Assembly: GCA_945910005.1 (NCBI GenBank)
Contig: OX246749.1
Span: forward strand, 30,402,811-30,466,810
Length of the DNA stretch: 64,000 nucleotides
Reading direction: 5' to 3'
DNA from: Isoperla grammatica
Taxonomy: Eukaryota > Arthropoda > Insecta > Plecoptera > Perlodidae
Shown: positions 11,388-23,600 of the stretch, in pieces
How positions within the stretch are numbered: the first letter of the stretch is position 1
How the letters are laid out: every line of letters starts with the position of its first letter
The notes under the pieces: generated by a model
What the model was told of the DNA's origin: nothing
The model's input: the letters and a program-made list of their open reading frames with translations, nothing else
Databases searched by the model: none
Program-made: the position numbers and the translations under genes

Positions 11388-12074
11388 CAGCTATCCCCCC
11401 AAATTTAAAGGACATCACAACACTGTGATTTTCAAGCGTTATAAAATGCGTTATTTTTTTTAATGATTTATGGCGAAAACTAGAAGTCTCTAGCTTGTAC
11501 CAGAAATTTATAATAAATTCTTGAAATGACCCAAGTTTTGGTGATGCGCGCGCACCCGATAATCGTGACGTCACGCTTGCGCATTTTTCAAGTCAAAGCA
11601 GACGCCAAATTATGAGCTAGCGCCGTGAAAAACTCTCGCTGTAGCTGAAGATATGGTGCTCAGAGAAAAACAAATGATATCATTGTGTTCTGCGATCTTT
11701 TCTCTTCAATAACATTGTTAAAGAAAATACTTTTGTTGAACAGAAAACATAGTTTAAATTAATTTTTCAAATGCCTTCAATTTCACTAAATTAGCGTGTT
11801 TTTAACAACATTGAAAGCGGATAAGATAAACGAAATGTTAAGATATTTTCATACTGACATATAGCCGCATGCATGCAGAAAAATAAAAAAAATACGGCAT
11901 GTATATTGAGGGAAACGTGTGCACGTGTGCGTTTAATATATTTAGATGCATTTTCGGTCAACTGGGCTGGGCGGCAGTACAAGCGATCGCCAGAACGAGT
12001 CACGCCCGCGGCTGACTGTTGTCAGAATACTACTCATCCAACAAACGTAAACTTTACTCAACCGCTACAGTAGC

Positions 12075-12150
12075 TCGTGATGGATCATAACTGGCGCACA
12101 CCTGCCTAGTATGAGACACAGGGACGTGGGTTTATATCCCGTATGCATGT
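12075..12150 (+). repeat. Possible tRNA-derived SINE remnant
   Basis: ACTGGCGCACACCTGCC (A-box-like) and GTGGGTTTATATCCCGT (B-box-like) have roughly tRNA spacing, with CCTAGTATGAGACACAGGG between. Both boxes are degenerate. Confidence 0.3.
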
Positions 12151-12237
12151 GTTAAATGTTGTCGGTCATCATCACCTATTATACACTCATCCTCTAATGT
12201 ATCTCTATAATAAATCACTAATAAAAGTGTAAAACAA

Positions 12238-12276
12238 TAATAATAATTATTATTATTATAACTAATAATATTACTT

Positions 12277-12366
<90 letters not shown>
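12238..12366. repeat. TAA trinucleotide microsatellite
   Basis: A (TAA)n tract of about 90 bases preceded by ATTATTATTATAA, in the loop of the foldback element. Confidence 0.9.
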
Positions 12367-12717
12367 TATTTTAATAATTAATTAATGAACAATATAAAAA
12401 TATAACTAATAATATTGTTACCATAGTAATAAATAATATTAAATTACTACAAACAAATCCGCATAATAAGAATAATAATGGTTACTATAGTGTTACCCGT
12501 GGGCTAAGTTTCAAACGAGTAGTAAAAAGGTTAATGTTTTCTGAAAAGCCGCAACGAGATTTCTGTCATACAGCGGTAGGCTGCTGCGCGAATCAACAAC
12601 AAAACACGCCTGGAAATACCACACAAATACTTGCACATTTTGAAAAGAATTGTAAGTGACATATTTTTTTATTTTTCTGCATGCATGTGGCTATATGTCA
12701 GTATGAAAATATCTTAA

Positions 12718-13091
12718 CAGGGAAGGATACCTCTACGTCAAAAACCGCACAAAATTTTCATTTTTAAATTATATCACAAGAATGGGCTTCGAAATCGAAA
12801 ATCTGAATCAACAGCGCACTGTGGTTTAGTAAACCCTACACATTGAATGCGCTAAGTCGTGACTTAAATTATAATCAGTATGTTTTTTTATAAATAATCA
12901 ATTTAATTACTAATTATCGAATTATAATCAAAATACTACGCTTATGGTTATAGTATTTTATTCAATCTGTAGGGCTTACCAAAGCAAAGTTCGCTGCTGA
13001 TTTAGATTTTCGATTTCTTGTTGCTATCTTGAGATATAATTTAAAAATGAACATTTTCTGCGGTTTGTGACGTAGAGACTACCCTTTGCCC
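12718..13091. mobile_element. Small foldback element nested at a TTAA in the larger one
   Basis: It interrupts the right arm of the 2.1-kb foldback element exactly at CTTAAC: TTAA occurs on both flanks (12714-12717 and 13092-13095) but once in the intact left arm. Its ends are inverted (CTCTACGTCAAAAACCGC against GCGGTTTGTGACGTAGAG, and TTCATTTTTAAATTATATC with its complement). A TTAA duplication is typical of piggyBac-type mobilisation, although the terminal bases do not clearly match that family. A related piece (GTGTAGGGTTTACCAAACCA) lies at 18052-18071. Confidence 0.75.
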
Positions 13092-13556
13092 TTAACATTT
13101 CGTTTATCTTATCCGCTTTCAATGTTGTTAAAAACACGCTAATTTAGTGAAATTGAAGGCATTTGGAAAATTAGTCAAAACTATATTTTTTGTTCAACAA
13201 AAATATTTTCTTTAACAATATTATTGAAGAGAAAAGGTCGCAGAACACGATGATATCATTTGTTTTTCTCTGAGCACCATATCTTCAGCTACAGCGAGAG
13301 TTTTTCACGGCGCTGGCTCATAGTTTGGCGTCTGCTTCGACTTGAAAAATGCGCAAGCATGACGTCACGATTATCGGGTGCGCGCGCATCACCAAAACTT
13401 GGGTCATTTCAATAATTTATTATACATTTCTGGTACAAGCTAGAGACTTCTAGTTTTCGCCATAAATCATTAAAAAAAATTACGCATTTTATAACGCCGG
13501 AAAAACACAGTGTTGTGATGCCCTTTAAGGATACCATTGTAGCAAAATAATGTGCA

Positions 13557-13665
<109 letters not shown>

Positions 13666-13792
13666 TGGCATTGGGTGGCAAGAAAGAAGAATGGTTGAAG
13701 AGGCCAACTCTGCACAGGACAAAAAAAAAAAAAAATAATGACAATAACAATACGACGTTGTACAATACACAGTAACTTACATTTGTACGGGC

Positions 13793-15173
13793 CGGCTGCC
13801 CCCACCCCGGCCTCCCTGGCCCTGGTCCTCCACAACGGGAAGGACTGCGCCGCCATCAGTGCCTGCTGCCCCCTACCCGGCCTACCCGGCCTCCCTGGTC
13901 CTCCACAACGGGAAGGACTGCGCCGCCATCAGTGCCTGCTGCCCCCTACCCGGCCTCCCTGGTCCTCCACAACGGGAAGGACTGCGCCGCCATCAGTGCC
14001 TGCTGCCCCCTACACGGCCTCCCTGGTCCTCCACAACGGGAAGGACTGCGCCGCCATCAGTGCCTGCTGCCCCCTACACGGCCTCCCTGGTCCTCCACAA
14101 CGGGAAGGACTGCGCCGCCATCAGTGCCTGCTGCCCCCTACCCGGCCTACCCGGCCTCCCTGGTCCTCCACAACGGGAAGGACTGCGCCGCCATCAGTGC
14201 CTGCTGCCCCCTACCCGGCCTCCCTGGTCCTCCACAACGGGAAGGACTGCGCCGCCATCAGTGCCTGCTGCCCCCTACACGGCCTCCCTGGTCCTCCACA
14301 ACGGGAAGGACTACGCCGCCATCAGTGCCTGCTGCCCCCACCCCGGCCTCCCTGGCCCTGGTCCTCCACAACGGGAAGGACTACGCCGCCATCAGTGCCT
14401 GCTGCCCCCACCCCGGCCTCCCTGGCCCTGGTCCTCCACAACGGGAAGGACTGCGCCGCCATCAGTGCCTGCTGCCCCCTACCCGGCCTCCCTGGTCCTC
14501 CACAACGGGAAGGACTGCGCCGCCATCAGTGCCTGCTGCCCCCTACCCGGCCTCCCTGGTCCTCCACAACGGGAAGGACTGCGCCGCCATCAGTGCCTGC
14601 TGCCCCCTACACGGCCTCCCTGGTCCTCCACAAGGGGATGACTGCGCCGCCATCAGTGCCTGCTGCCCCCTACCCGGCCTCCCTGGTCCTCCACAACGGG
14701 AAGGACTGCGCCGCCATCAGTGCCTGCTGCCCCCTACCCGGCCTCCCTAGTCCTCCACAACGGGAAGGACTGCGCCGCCATCAGTGCCTGCTGCCCCCTA
14801 CACGGCCTCCCTAGTCCTCCACAACGGGAAGGACTGCGCCGCCATCAGTGCCTGCTGCCCCCTACACGGCCTCCCTGGTCCTCCACAACGGGAAGGACTG
14901 CGCCGCCATCAGTGCCTGCTGCCCCCTACACGGCCTCCCTGGTCCTCCACAACGGGAAGGACTGCGCCGCCATCAGTGCCTGCTGCCCCCTACCCGGCCT
15001 CCCTGGTCCTCCACAACGGGAAGGACTGCGCCGCCATCAGTGCCTGCTGCCCCCTACACGGCCTCCCTGGTCCTCCACAACGGGAAGGACTGCGCCGCCA
15101 TCAGTGCCTGCTGCCCCCTACCCGGCCTCCCTAGTCCTCCACAACGGGAAGGACTGCGCCGCCATCAGTGCCG
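13793..15173. repeat. GC-rich tandem array, 64-bp unit, about 21 copies
   Basis: Units of CCTCCCTGGTCCTCCACAAC...CAGTGCCTGCTGCCCCCTAC with length variants of 70 and 73 bases, due to internal duplication of CCCTGG or CCTACCCGG. The base unit has no stop in any plus-strand frame, so frames up to 358 codons arise and cycle through all three readings (unit length is 1 mod 3). Frames are closed where a unit carries CTAGTC instead of CTGGTC (about 14748, 14812, 15132), which puts TAG in one frame. The flanks are A-runs and AT-rich DNA with no splice or start context. Best read as a minisatellite; a coding role is not excluded. Confidence 0.9.
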
Positions 15174-15872
15174 GTCCCGCGCCGCCTTTTTCGACGTCTT
15201 GGCTTCAAAAAAAAAAGGGAAAACACGTAAATGTGTAATCAATCTGTTATGGATGTGAAGGGAGCGAGAAAGTGAGTAAATGGCTCAAAGAAGTTGAACG
15301 GTGACTAAGATATGAAAAAAGCCAGCTAAAGCTTACTCCAACGTAGTTATAATGTCATTATCTTTGGTTAACTCTATCCGTGGTATTGAGGGGAAACAAT
15401 GCTTCCACAAACATCCCCACTATTGTCACCAAAATATCGCTATTCTCAGTGCTGTTGTAATTTATTCCCAGTCTTAATCCATTAATTTACAAACATGTGT
15501 TCCCACATTTAATTTATAATTGATGTATTCTGCTCAACCTGAGGTTCGCTTAAAGAAAACAAAAGAACAAGGTTAAAGAGCTGACAGACCATAAAAGTAG
15601 CGCGTTCTCCTTTGATTTTCGGCCGTAAGAAATACCAATAGCCTTCAAATTATCCTAATAGACTGGACGGGAGTAGAGGCAGTTTTTAAATAATGTGACG
15701 ACAACCAGGGCGTCAAGGTTCGGGTCTGACCGCGACAAAATATTATAGAAAAGGACACAGCAGTGATTGAAATGGTTAGGAGGTAAACTGTAATAAATAA
15801 GCGCGTGCCGATCTAGTTTTAACATCGTGTACTTGTACACAATTGGAAAAAATAAATAAATCTTAGAATTAC
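15174..15872. other. Stretch without recognisable gene
   Basis: AT-rich single-copy-looking DNA with no recognised domain or repeat. The minus-strand frame at 15655-16008 only gains length by crossing the GC-rich exon candidate in another phase. Confidence 0.5.
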
Positions 15873-15970
15873 CTCTTCGCCGTGGCCGTTGTCGTCGCCA
15901 CCGAAGCCGTTGCAGTCGCCACCGAAACCGTTGCCGTCGCCACCGTGGCGGCCACGTCCTTCTCCGTCGA
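15873..15970 (-). CDS. Possible internal exon encoding a glycine/aspartate-rich repeat
   Basis: A 98-base GC-rich island in AT-rich DNA. On the minus strand it is preceded by a pyrimidine-rich tract ending in CAG and followed by GAG|GTAATT, a reasonable splice donor. The open frame reads a 7-residue repeat of the form GGD-x-NG-[FH] about three times, based on a 21-base unit, and stops soon after the donor. No partner exon could be identified. It could equally be a small imperfect minisatellite. Function unknown. Confidence 0.3.
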
Positions 15971-16300
15971 CTGCGGATGAACCAAAAGAGTAATAAAATT
16001 GTAAGCAATTATACTTCCAAGTATCATACATGAATTTAAATATTCCGTGTGTAGATCTGAAAAGAAACATCACAGGTGGGAAAGGTGTCTATGTGTGCAA
16101 AAACGAGGTCAGGAGGACATGCTATTCATTGAATAGAAAGATACGAATAATAATGAATAAAAAAATAAAAAATTATAATAAGAACTTGTTTTTCTTCCAC
16201 CTATAACTTAGAGTAGTTTCTATCAGAAGTTTTTATAGTTGAACATCCGTTCTTGTTGTGATACATGTGTGCAGGTATGTCCCCATTAGGCTAATCCTTA

Positions 16301-16336
16301 CAATACAATGCAATGCAATGCAATGCAATGCAATAA
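16301..16336. repeat. CAATG pentanucleotide microsatellite
   Basis: About six copies of CAATG/TGCAA. Confidence 0.85.
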
Positions 16337-16544
16337 AATACAATATTTCTTTATTTTGTTGTATTGTAACACACAAAAGTACAAAACAAAAATGGCGAGG
16401 TTCAATTACAAAGTTCCTCCACCTAACCGTATTGCAGAAAGAAGTTAGAAATAATATTAATAAATTTAAGAAATAAGTTAGTAATATGTACATAAGATCT
16501 CACTTAAATTGAAGAAAGAGATCTCTAGGAGGAACTGCTTTATT

Positions 16545-17048
16545 CTTGAAATATTGAAAGGTGATTCTGGTCCGGCCTTTGTTTTTGTATCAGCTACACA
16601 ATAGGTTTAAAAGCTAAAAAAAATATACATATACTATATATATATATATTGTTAACTCGTAGGTTTTTGCGGACCGATGGGTGTAATAGTTGAGATTTTT
16701 CGGGTTGACTGCCGCGCTCTTTCTTGAGACAATTTTTGTCCTTAAAGTCGACGTTTCGGCCAAGTAACATTGGCCATCTTCAGGACTGAGCTCTTCCCTC
16801 AATGAGATGTGACTGCCTAATGACGCTCTGTCCTGTGTGCACTGTCCTTAAAATGGGGCTGGGGACTGCTGTTCTCGTTTCTCATTGGCTACCTTTCCGC
16901 CAATGATATATATATTTTTACGATCCTTATTCGATTTTTTGATACTGATTAAATTATAAATGTAATAACAAACTGTCAACGTTTTAAATCCATTGTTTAG
17001 CCAATACAAAACCAAAGACAGGACCAGAATCACCCTTTCAATATTTGG
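16545..17048 (-). mobile_element. Penelope-like element fragment with hammerhead-like core, in an inverted-repeat frame
   Basis: Outer inverted repeats AATATTGAAAGGTGATTCTGG (from 16547) and CCAGAATCACCCTTTCAATATT (to 17045) bound about 500 bases. On the minus strand at 16740-16785 the order is CTGAAGA, stem GGCCAA/TTGGCC with a six-base loop, GAAA, CG: the conserved core of hammerhead ribozyme motifs carried by Penelope-like retroelements. The first strand of stem III with the cleavage site was not found, so activity is doubtful. No reverse transcriptase remains. Confidence 0.45.
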
Positions 17049-18235
17049 AAGCGTGCTCATGATATAATAAAAAATATTAATTTTGGGCTTTTTAATATGC
17101 CTAGTTGTTTATTTTTACATTCATTTACTTGACCTCGACAAGAAAATGTTGCACCCCTCACTTACCGTTCGGTTCTTCTATAATAATATTATCATTGGTT
17201 GAACCCCCCCCCCCCCCCTGCCAAGTTCTGTTACTTTTGGAAAACAGGGCATAACGTTTCAATAGTAATAGTGACCGATCGCATTGAAATGATACCGCAA
17301 TTTTAAGTTATTATTTAAAATAAATAGGATCACATATAAAAGCATATCGAAAGAAAAATTTTAAAAATATCTACGTTATAGCAAAGATTATATAGTCGCG
17401 TTGCGTTTACTTGTAAGGTGTTGTCGTCACGGATTATGTAATAGTGAAGTGTGACAACTACCAACATAAGTCTAGTTGCATCTCGTTCTCATGCCTCAGG
17501 TATTGTAGTGATAATATCGCTCGCATGTTGTCTGTCAGACGTGGTGGGGTCGCATTCCATTCATGGTCGGTGCAGTCAATACAGTGGACAATAACAATGC
17601 ATCCTATCGGGCAATCTCGAGTGAATACTGTTGAAATAGACCGTGTGGAGCGACCATCTCTTCTCAGAATTTTAGGGAACATCTCGCTTCTTACGGCGGG
17701 GCCAGTATAGAGAGTTATAGGTACTTACTTCATTATTTACACGATACAAACATCTGGATCTTTAATAAAATTCCCACAACAAAAATATTTTGACAACAAT
17801 TAACTTCTTATAACGGATGTGTATATAGTAGTCAGATTCATTGAATCATAAGAGCGGAGCCTACCTTACTCTTACGTTGTATAGAATTTCGTTACGTTGT
17901 GAAAGGAAAATGTAAATTCAACATTTAGTTTACAAAACTATAGAACAATTAATTTTATTTATATCCATTGTAGGCTATTTGTAGATCTTTTTATTTAACA
18001 TAGTTGTCATCAGTATGACTGTGATAACGTTAAATACATTTATCATTCAGCGTGTAGGGTTTACCAAACCACAGCGCAATGCAATTTCTGAATTAAGAAA
18101 AATCTTACTCATTGGGGCTGATTAAAAGCAATTTCAATATCTTTTTTTTTCTTCTTATGCAATGATGACTTTTCACCCATTCATTTTTCTTGCTATCCAA
18201 TACAATATCGTGTGCGGGCTGTATGAAAAGAAGCC
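17049..18235. other. Stretch without recognisable gene
   Basis: It holds a C-run at about 17204-17218. Frames on both strands at 17444-17710 have no known domain. 18052-18090 matches part of the nested foldback element (GTGTAGGGTTTACCAAACCA). Confidence 0.45.
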
Positions 18236-18271
18236 GCAAGCCGCATCCGGCCCGTACTTTGGACATCACTG
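18205..18271. mobile_element. Solitary hAT-type terminus
   Basis: GCATCCGGCCCGTACTTTGG followed by ACATCACTG resembles the 3' end of hAT/Charlie-type elements (complement begins CAGTGATGTCCAAA). No partner terminus was found upstream, so this is a truncated copy. Confidence 0.4.
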
Positions 18272-18995
18272 CTGTAGAGTGTAGAGCGTTTGGGGAAACG
18301 CATTAAGACGCTTCAGGCGCGTCGACCAATCAGATTGTGAGTTTGCCGCTTCAGCCGTGGTGCACACAAAACGTGCCCATAAAACAATGCAAAACATTTA
18401 TTTCCTTTGTATTGATTGACAACGGAATCTAACATACAAACCACATTTCTTTCATCAAAGTTTTGATGTAGGCCTAAACCAGAGCTGCAATTTGTCTCAG
18501 CCAAGTAGGCTTAACGAAAATGTATTTGTAAACGACTTGATTAGTCATTCATCACAGATACATTAAAGATTACAAACATGTTGAGACATATTTTATCATG
18601 TTGTTTTGCGGGTCGCACCAGGCTTCCAACGATTGCGCTACTGTAAACACATCTGACGCGCGTAACTGCACATTTGACAAATGTAATAAAATATTCATAT
18701 GCTCAATGTATCTGTGATGGAACACTTATGCAATCCGTTTACAAATACAATATCGCTATATGGCAGAGACAAATTGCAGCTGTTGCTTACCTCGAAATGT
18801 GGATGAAATTAATGTGGTTTGTTTTGTATAGGTTTTATGGATTCCATCGTCGATCAAAACACTGGAAATAAACACGTTTTGCATTGTTGCATGGATTCGT
18901 TTCGCATGCACCGCAGCTGAAGCGGCAAACTTGCAATCTGATTGGTCAATGCGCCTGATGCGTGTGACCCGTCAGCCCAAAAGTTCTACAGTAAC
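18272..18995. mobile_element. Foldback MITE-like element, about 0.7 kb
   Basis: Arms of about 280 bases (18300-18590 and 18660-18965) are inverted copies: GACCAATCAGATTG with TTTGCCGCTTCAGC on the left and the complement GCTGAAGCGGCAAA with CAATCTGATTGGTC on the right; CAGATACATT and AATGTATCTG lie near the loop. Arms are about 80 percent alike by eye. No coding capacity. Confidence 0.75.
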
Positions 18996-19024
18996 GGGCG
19001 CTTTAGGTATTTACTCTTAACCCT

Positions 19025-19450
19025 AGATATTTGTACGTACAGCTTGTGGCTAGACTAGGCCTTAGCCTATGCCCTAGAAGCCAAGCGGGCAAGCCTTCAC
19101 CTTTGTACTTCCGAGTCCGTCGCCAGGCTAGGCTTGAGCTTTTCTACATAGGCTAGGCCTTGTAAGCTGGACCCTACTAGGCCTAGCCACAGACTGGTTG
19201 TACAAAAGCGGAGGCCTAGGCCGTTAGCCTTTGTACATCGGGCCTTTAGCTGCACTAGAAGTCTCGGCAGTCCTAGGCCTATGCCCAGGGCAGCTGGGTT
19301 TGAAATTGTTAGGGCCTAGGTCTACGGTTTTGCACGTCGTGTGGCTAGGCCTAGGTAGCTTAGCCTACGCCTACGCCTAGGCCATTGATATTATTCCCTA
19401 CAGCTTAGGCCTAGGGCCTAGGCCTAGGCTAGGCCTAGGACGCCCAACCA
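19025..19450. repeat. AGGCCTAGGC-rich repeat block
   Basis: Dense TAGGCCTAGG, GGCTAGGCCT and AGCCTACGCC words on both strands. The same vocabulary makes the tandem array at 61390-61990, so both derive from a shared repeat family. Confidence 0.75.
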
Positions 19451-19615
19451 ACACGCGTGACAAACTAGGCCTAGCGTTATTAATCTATCGCAAGAGTTGT
19501 CACATTCGGATGTTACTATTACCTGAACACTTACGAAACAACTTACGGCATAAAACCCGGACAAATCTTCATCCAACCAAGTCCAAACCAGCAAGCCAGC
19601 CCATAAACCAGCCAA

Positions 19616-19834
19616 TAATGTGAGATAATAATGAAATAAACTTTTTAGATAGAAAGTGCTCTGAACGAAAATTCATAGCTTGCACTAATATGCAGGGTGC
19701 GTAGTTTCATGGCCCAAACCGCTGCTATTGAGGCCCAACTGCTGCACCCTGCAAATTAGGGCATGCTATGAATTTTCGTTCTAGGCACTTTCTATCTAGA
19801 AAGTTTATTTAATTATTGTCTCACATTATTGGCA
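19616..19834. mobile_element. Short inverted-repeat (MITE-like) element
   Basis: Arms of about 90 bases: AATAATGTGAGATAATAATG...GAACGAAAATTCATAGC and its complement GCTATGAATTTTCGTTC...ATTGTCTCACATTATT around a loop at about 19700-19735. No coding capacity. Confidence 0.85.
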
Positions 19835-20165
19835 CGTATTCCTAAGGACCTCTCGTTCCAATCCGATCATTAGTTTATTGCCAATTGAAGTTGAAAAAAC
19901 AAACACACTTTGCTCATTTTTACATATTATGATTCGTGAATTGTTATAACAAGTCAAATACTGGGTCTATAATTTTGAAAAATTATTTAATTATTGTCTC
20001 ACATTATTGCTGCGTATCTTTAAGGCCCTCTCGTTCTAATTCGGTCATTTGTTTTTCGCCAATTGAAGTTGGAAAAACAAACACACTTTGCTCACTTTTA
20101 CATATTATGATGCGTGAATGGTTATAACAAGTTAACTACTTGGTATATAATTTTGAAATAATCGT
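19807..20165. repeat. Tandem duplication, 178-bp unit
   Basis: Two copies starting ATTTAATTATTGTCTCACAT and ending near TATAATTTTGAAA. The first overlaps the right arm of the inverted-repeat element at 19616-19834. Copies differ at scattered sites. Confidence 0.88.
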
Positions 20166-20616
20166 TTAAATGACCACTGATATGTGCACTAAATACGCGT
20201 TCTGAAACGTTTTACCCTTAAATGAATATTATAGCAGCTAGAACGAGATAGGTGTCGTATGTTATGCGCGTGAATTCGTAACTGTCAGCGGATTTGTCCC
20301 AACTCTGGGACTTCGTGACGTCAAAGGGCAAATCAATTACCAGTTACGCAATTGGCCGGTTTATAAGGTATTTAATTTCGAAAACTGGAACCACGTATGT
20401 TTATTGGTTCGGGAGATATAACCAAAATAATGGAGCGCCGCGCGCGTGACCTTTGACCCCCGCCCCCCGCCACCCGCATCAAATGCCGAGATGCACACGG
20501 GTAAAAGATGATTCCTGACTTGCATACGAACATTTTGATACCCGTGTCTTGCTTCTACTCAAAAAGTTTAGAGGAATCGGTTTCTAGAGGTCTTTTTCAG
20601 ATTTCCCTCCTGACTA
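20166..20616. other. Stretch without recognisable gene
   Basis: No coding or RNA signal recognised; CG-containing DNA leads into the 44-bp satellite. Confidence 0.5.
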
Positions 20617-23600
20617 GGACGTCAGTGACAGCTGGTGTAGTTGTCACAGCTGACATGCAAGGACGTCAGTGACAGCTGGTGTAGTTGTCACAGCTGACAT
20701 GCAAGGACGTCAGTGACAGCAGATGTAGTTGTCCCAGCTGAGATGCAAGGACGTCAGTGACAGCTGATGTAGTTGTCCCAGCTGATATGCAAAGACGTCA
20801 GTGACAGCTGATGTAGTTGACACAGCTGACATGCAAGGTCGTCAGTGACAGCTGATGTAGTTGACACAGCTGACATGCAAGGACGTCAGTGACAGTTGAT
20901 GTAGTTGTCACAGCTGACATGCAAGATCGTCAGTGACAGCTGATGTAGTTTTCACAGGTGACATGCAAGGACGTCAGTTAGAGCTGATGTAGTTGTCACA
21001 GCTAACAAGCAAAGGACGTCAGTGACAGTTGATGTAGTAGTCACAGCTGGTGTAGGTTTCACAGCTGACATGCAAGGACGTCAGTGACAGTCATGTAGTT
21101 GTCACAGCTGACATGCAAGGACGTCAGTGATAGGTGATTTAGTTGTCACACCTAACATGCAAGGACGTCAGTGACAGCTGATGTAGGGGTCACAACTGAA
21201 ATGCAAGGGCGTCAGTGACAGGTGATGTAGTTGTCACAGCTAACATGCAAGAACGTCAGTGACAGCTGATGTAGGGGTTACAGCTGACATGCAAGGACGT
21301 CAGTGACAGCTGATGTAGTTGTCACAGCTGACATGCAAGGACGTCAGTGACAGCTGGTGTAGTTGTCACAACTGACATGCCAAGACGTCAGTGACAGCTG
21401 GTGTAGTTGACACAGCTGACATGCAAGGACGTCAGTGACAGCTGATGTAGTTGTCACAGCTGACATGCCAGGACGTCAGTGACAGCTGATGTAGTTGACA
21501 CAGCTGACACGCAAGGACGTCAGTGAAAGCTGATGTAGTTGTCACAGCTGACATGCCAGGACGTCAGTGACAGCTGATGTAGTTGTCACAGCTGACATGC
21601 CAGGACGTCAGTGACAGCTGATGTAGTTGACACAGCTGACATGCAAGGACGTCAGTGACAGCTGATGTAGTTGTCACAGCTGACATGCCAGTACGTCAGT
21701 GACAGCTGATTTAGTTGTCACAGCTGACATGCAAGGAGGTCAGTGACTGCTGATGTAGTTGATACAGCTGACATGCAAGGACGTCAGTGACAGCTGATGT
21801 AGTTGTCACAGCTGACATGCAAGGATGTCAGTGACAGATGATGTAGTTGTCACAGCTAACATGCAAGGACGTCAGTGACAGCTGATGTAGTTGTCACAGC
21901 TGACATGCAAGAACGTCAGTGACAGCTGATGTAGTTGTCAAAGCTGACATGCAAGGACGTCAGTTAGAGCTGATGTAGTTGTCACAGCTGACATGTAAGG
22001 ACGTCAGTGACAGCTGATGTAGTTGTCACAGCTAACATACAAGGACGTCAGTGATAGCTGATGTAGTTGTCACAGCTAACATGCAAGGACGTCAGTGACA
22101 GCTGATGTAGTTGTCACAGCTAACATGCAAGGACGTCAGTGACAGCTGATGTAGTTGTCACAGCTAACATGCAAGGACGTCAGTGACAGCTGATGTAGTT
22201 GTCACAGCTGACATGCAAGGACGTCAGTGACAGCTGATGTAGTTGACACAGCTGACAAGCAAGGACGTCAGTGAACTGATGTAGTTGTCACAGCTAACAT
22301 GCAAGTACGTCAGTGACTGCTGATGTAGTTATCACAGCTGACATGCCAGGACGTCAGTGACTGCTGGTGTAGATGTCACAGCTGACATGCCAGGACGTCA
22401 GGGAATGCTGATTTAGTTGTCACAGCTGACATGCAAGGAGGTCAGTGATTGCTGATGTAGTTGATACAGCTGACATGCAAGGACGTCAGTGACAGCTGAT
22501 GTAGTTGTCACAGCGGACATGCAAGGACGTCAGTGACATCTGATGTAGTTGTCACACCAGACATGCAAGGACGTAAGTGACCGCTGATGTAGTTGTCACA
22601 GGTGACATGCAAGGACGTCAGTGACAGGCGATGTAGTTGTCACATCTGACATGCAAGGACGTCAGTGACAGCTGATGTAGTTGTCACAGCTGACATGCAA
22701 GGACGTCAGTGACAGTTGATGTTGTTGTCACAGCTGACATGCAAGGACGTCAGTGACAGCCGATGTAGTTGTCACATCTGACATGCAAGGACGTCAGTGA
22801 CAGCTGATGTAGCTGTCACAGCTGACATGCAGGGACGTCAGTGCCAGCTGATGTAGTTGTCACAGCTGACATGCAAGGACGTCAGTGACAGCCGATGTAG
22901 TTGTCACATCTGACATGCAAGGACGGCAGTGACAGCTGATGTAGTTGCCACACCAGACATGTAGGGACGTAAGTGACAGTTGATGTAGTTGTCACAGCTG
23001 ACGTGCAAGGACGTCAGTAGTAACAGCTGATATAGTTGTCACAGCTGACATGCAAGGACGTCAGTGACAACTGATGAAGTTGTCACAGCTAACATGCAAG
23101 GACGTCAGTGACAGCTTATGTAGTTGTCACAGCTGATGTAGTTGTCACAGCTGACATGCAAGGACGTCAGTGACATCTGATGTAGTTGTCACAGCTGACA
23201 TGCAAGGACGTCAGTGACTGCTGATGAAGTTGTCTCAGCTGACATGTAAGGACGTCAGTGACAGCTTATGTAGTTGTTACAGCTGATGTAGTTGTCACAG
23301 CTGACATGCAAGGACGTCACTGACAGCTGATGTAGTTGTCACAGCTGACATGCAAGGACGTCACTGACAGCTGATGTAGTTGTCACAGCTTACATGCGAG
23401 GACGTCAGTGACAGCCGATGTTTTTGTCAAAGCTGACATGCAAGGACGTCAGTGACAGCTGATGTAGTTGTCACAGCTGACATGCAAGGACGTCAGTGAC
23501 AGCTGATGTAGTTGTCACAGCTGACATGCAAGGACGTCAGTGACTGCTGATGTAGTTGTCCCAGCTATATGCCAGGACGTCAGTGACAGCTGATGTAGTT

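Larger units (their letters stand above)
11388..13535. mobile_element. Foldback (long inverted repeat) element, about 2.1 kb
   Basis: The left arm (11388-11895) reappears reverse-complemented at 12664-13535, including CATCACAACACTGTG near both ends, CGATAATCGTGACGTCA and GATATGGTGCTCAGAG. The right arm is interrupted by a second element (12718-13091). The loop holds an AT-rich (TAA)n tract. No transposase frame; arm identity is high but imperfect. Confidence 0.88.

Noticed and set aside
13738..15258. Proline-rich protein gene of 358 codons
   Set aside because: All three frames are open by composition, several units carry stops, and no promoter, splice or domain support exists; kept as a finding only.
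17444..17710. Frames of 88 (plus) and 74 (minus) codons
   Set aside because: Mutually antisense, no domain, no splice context.
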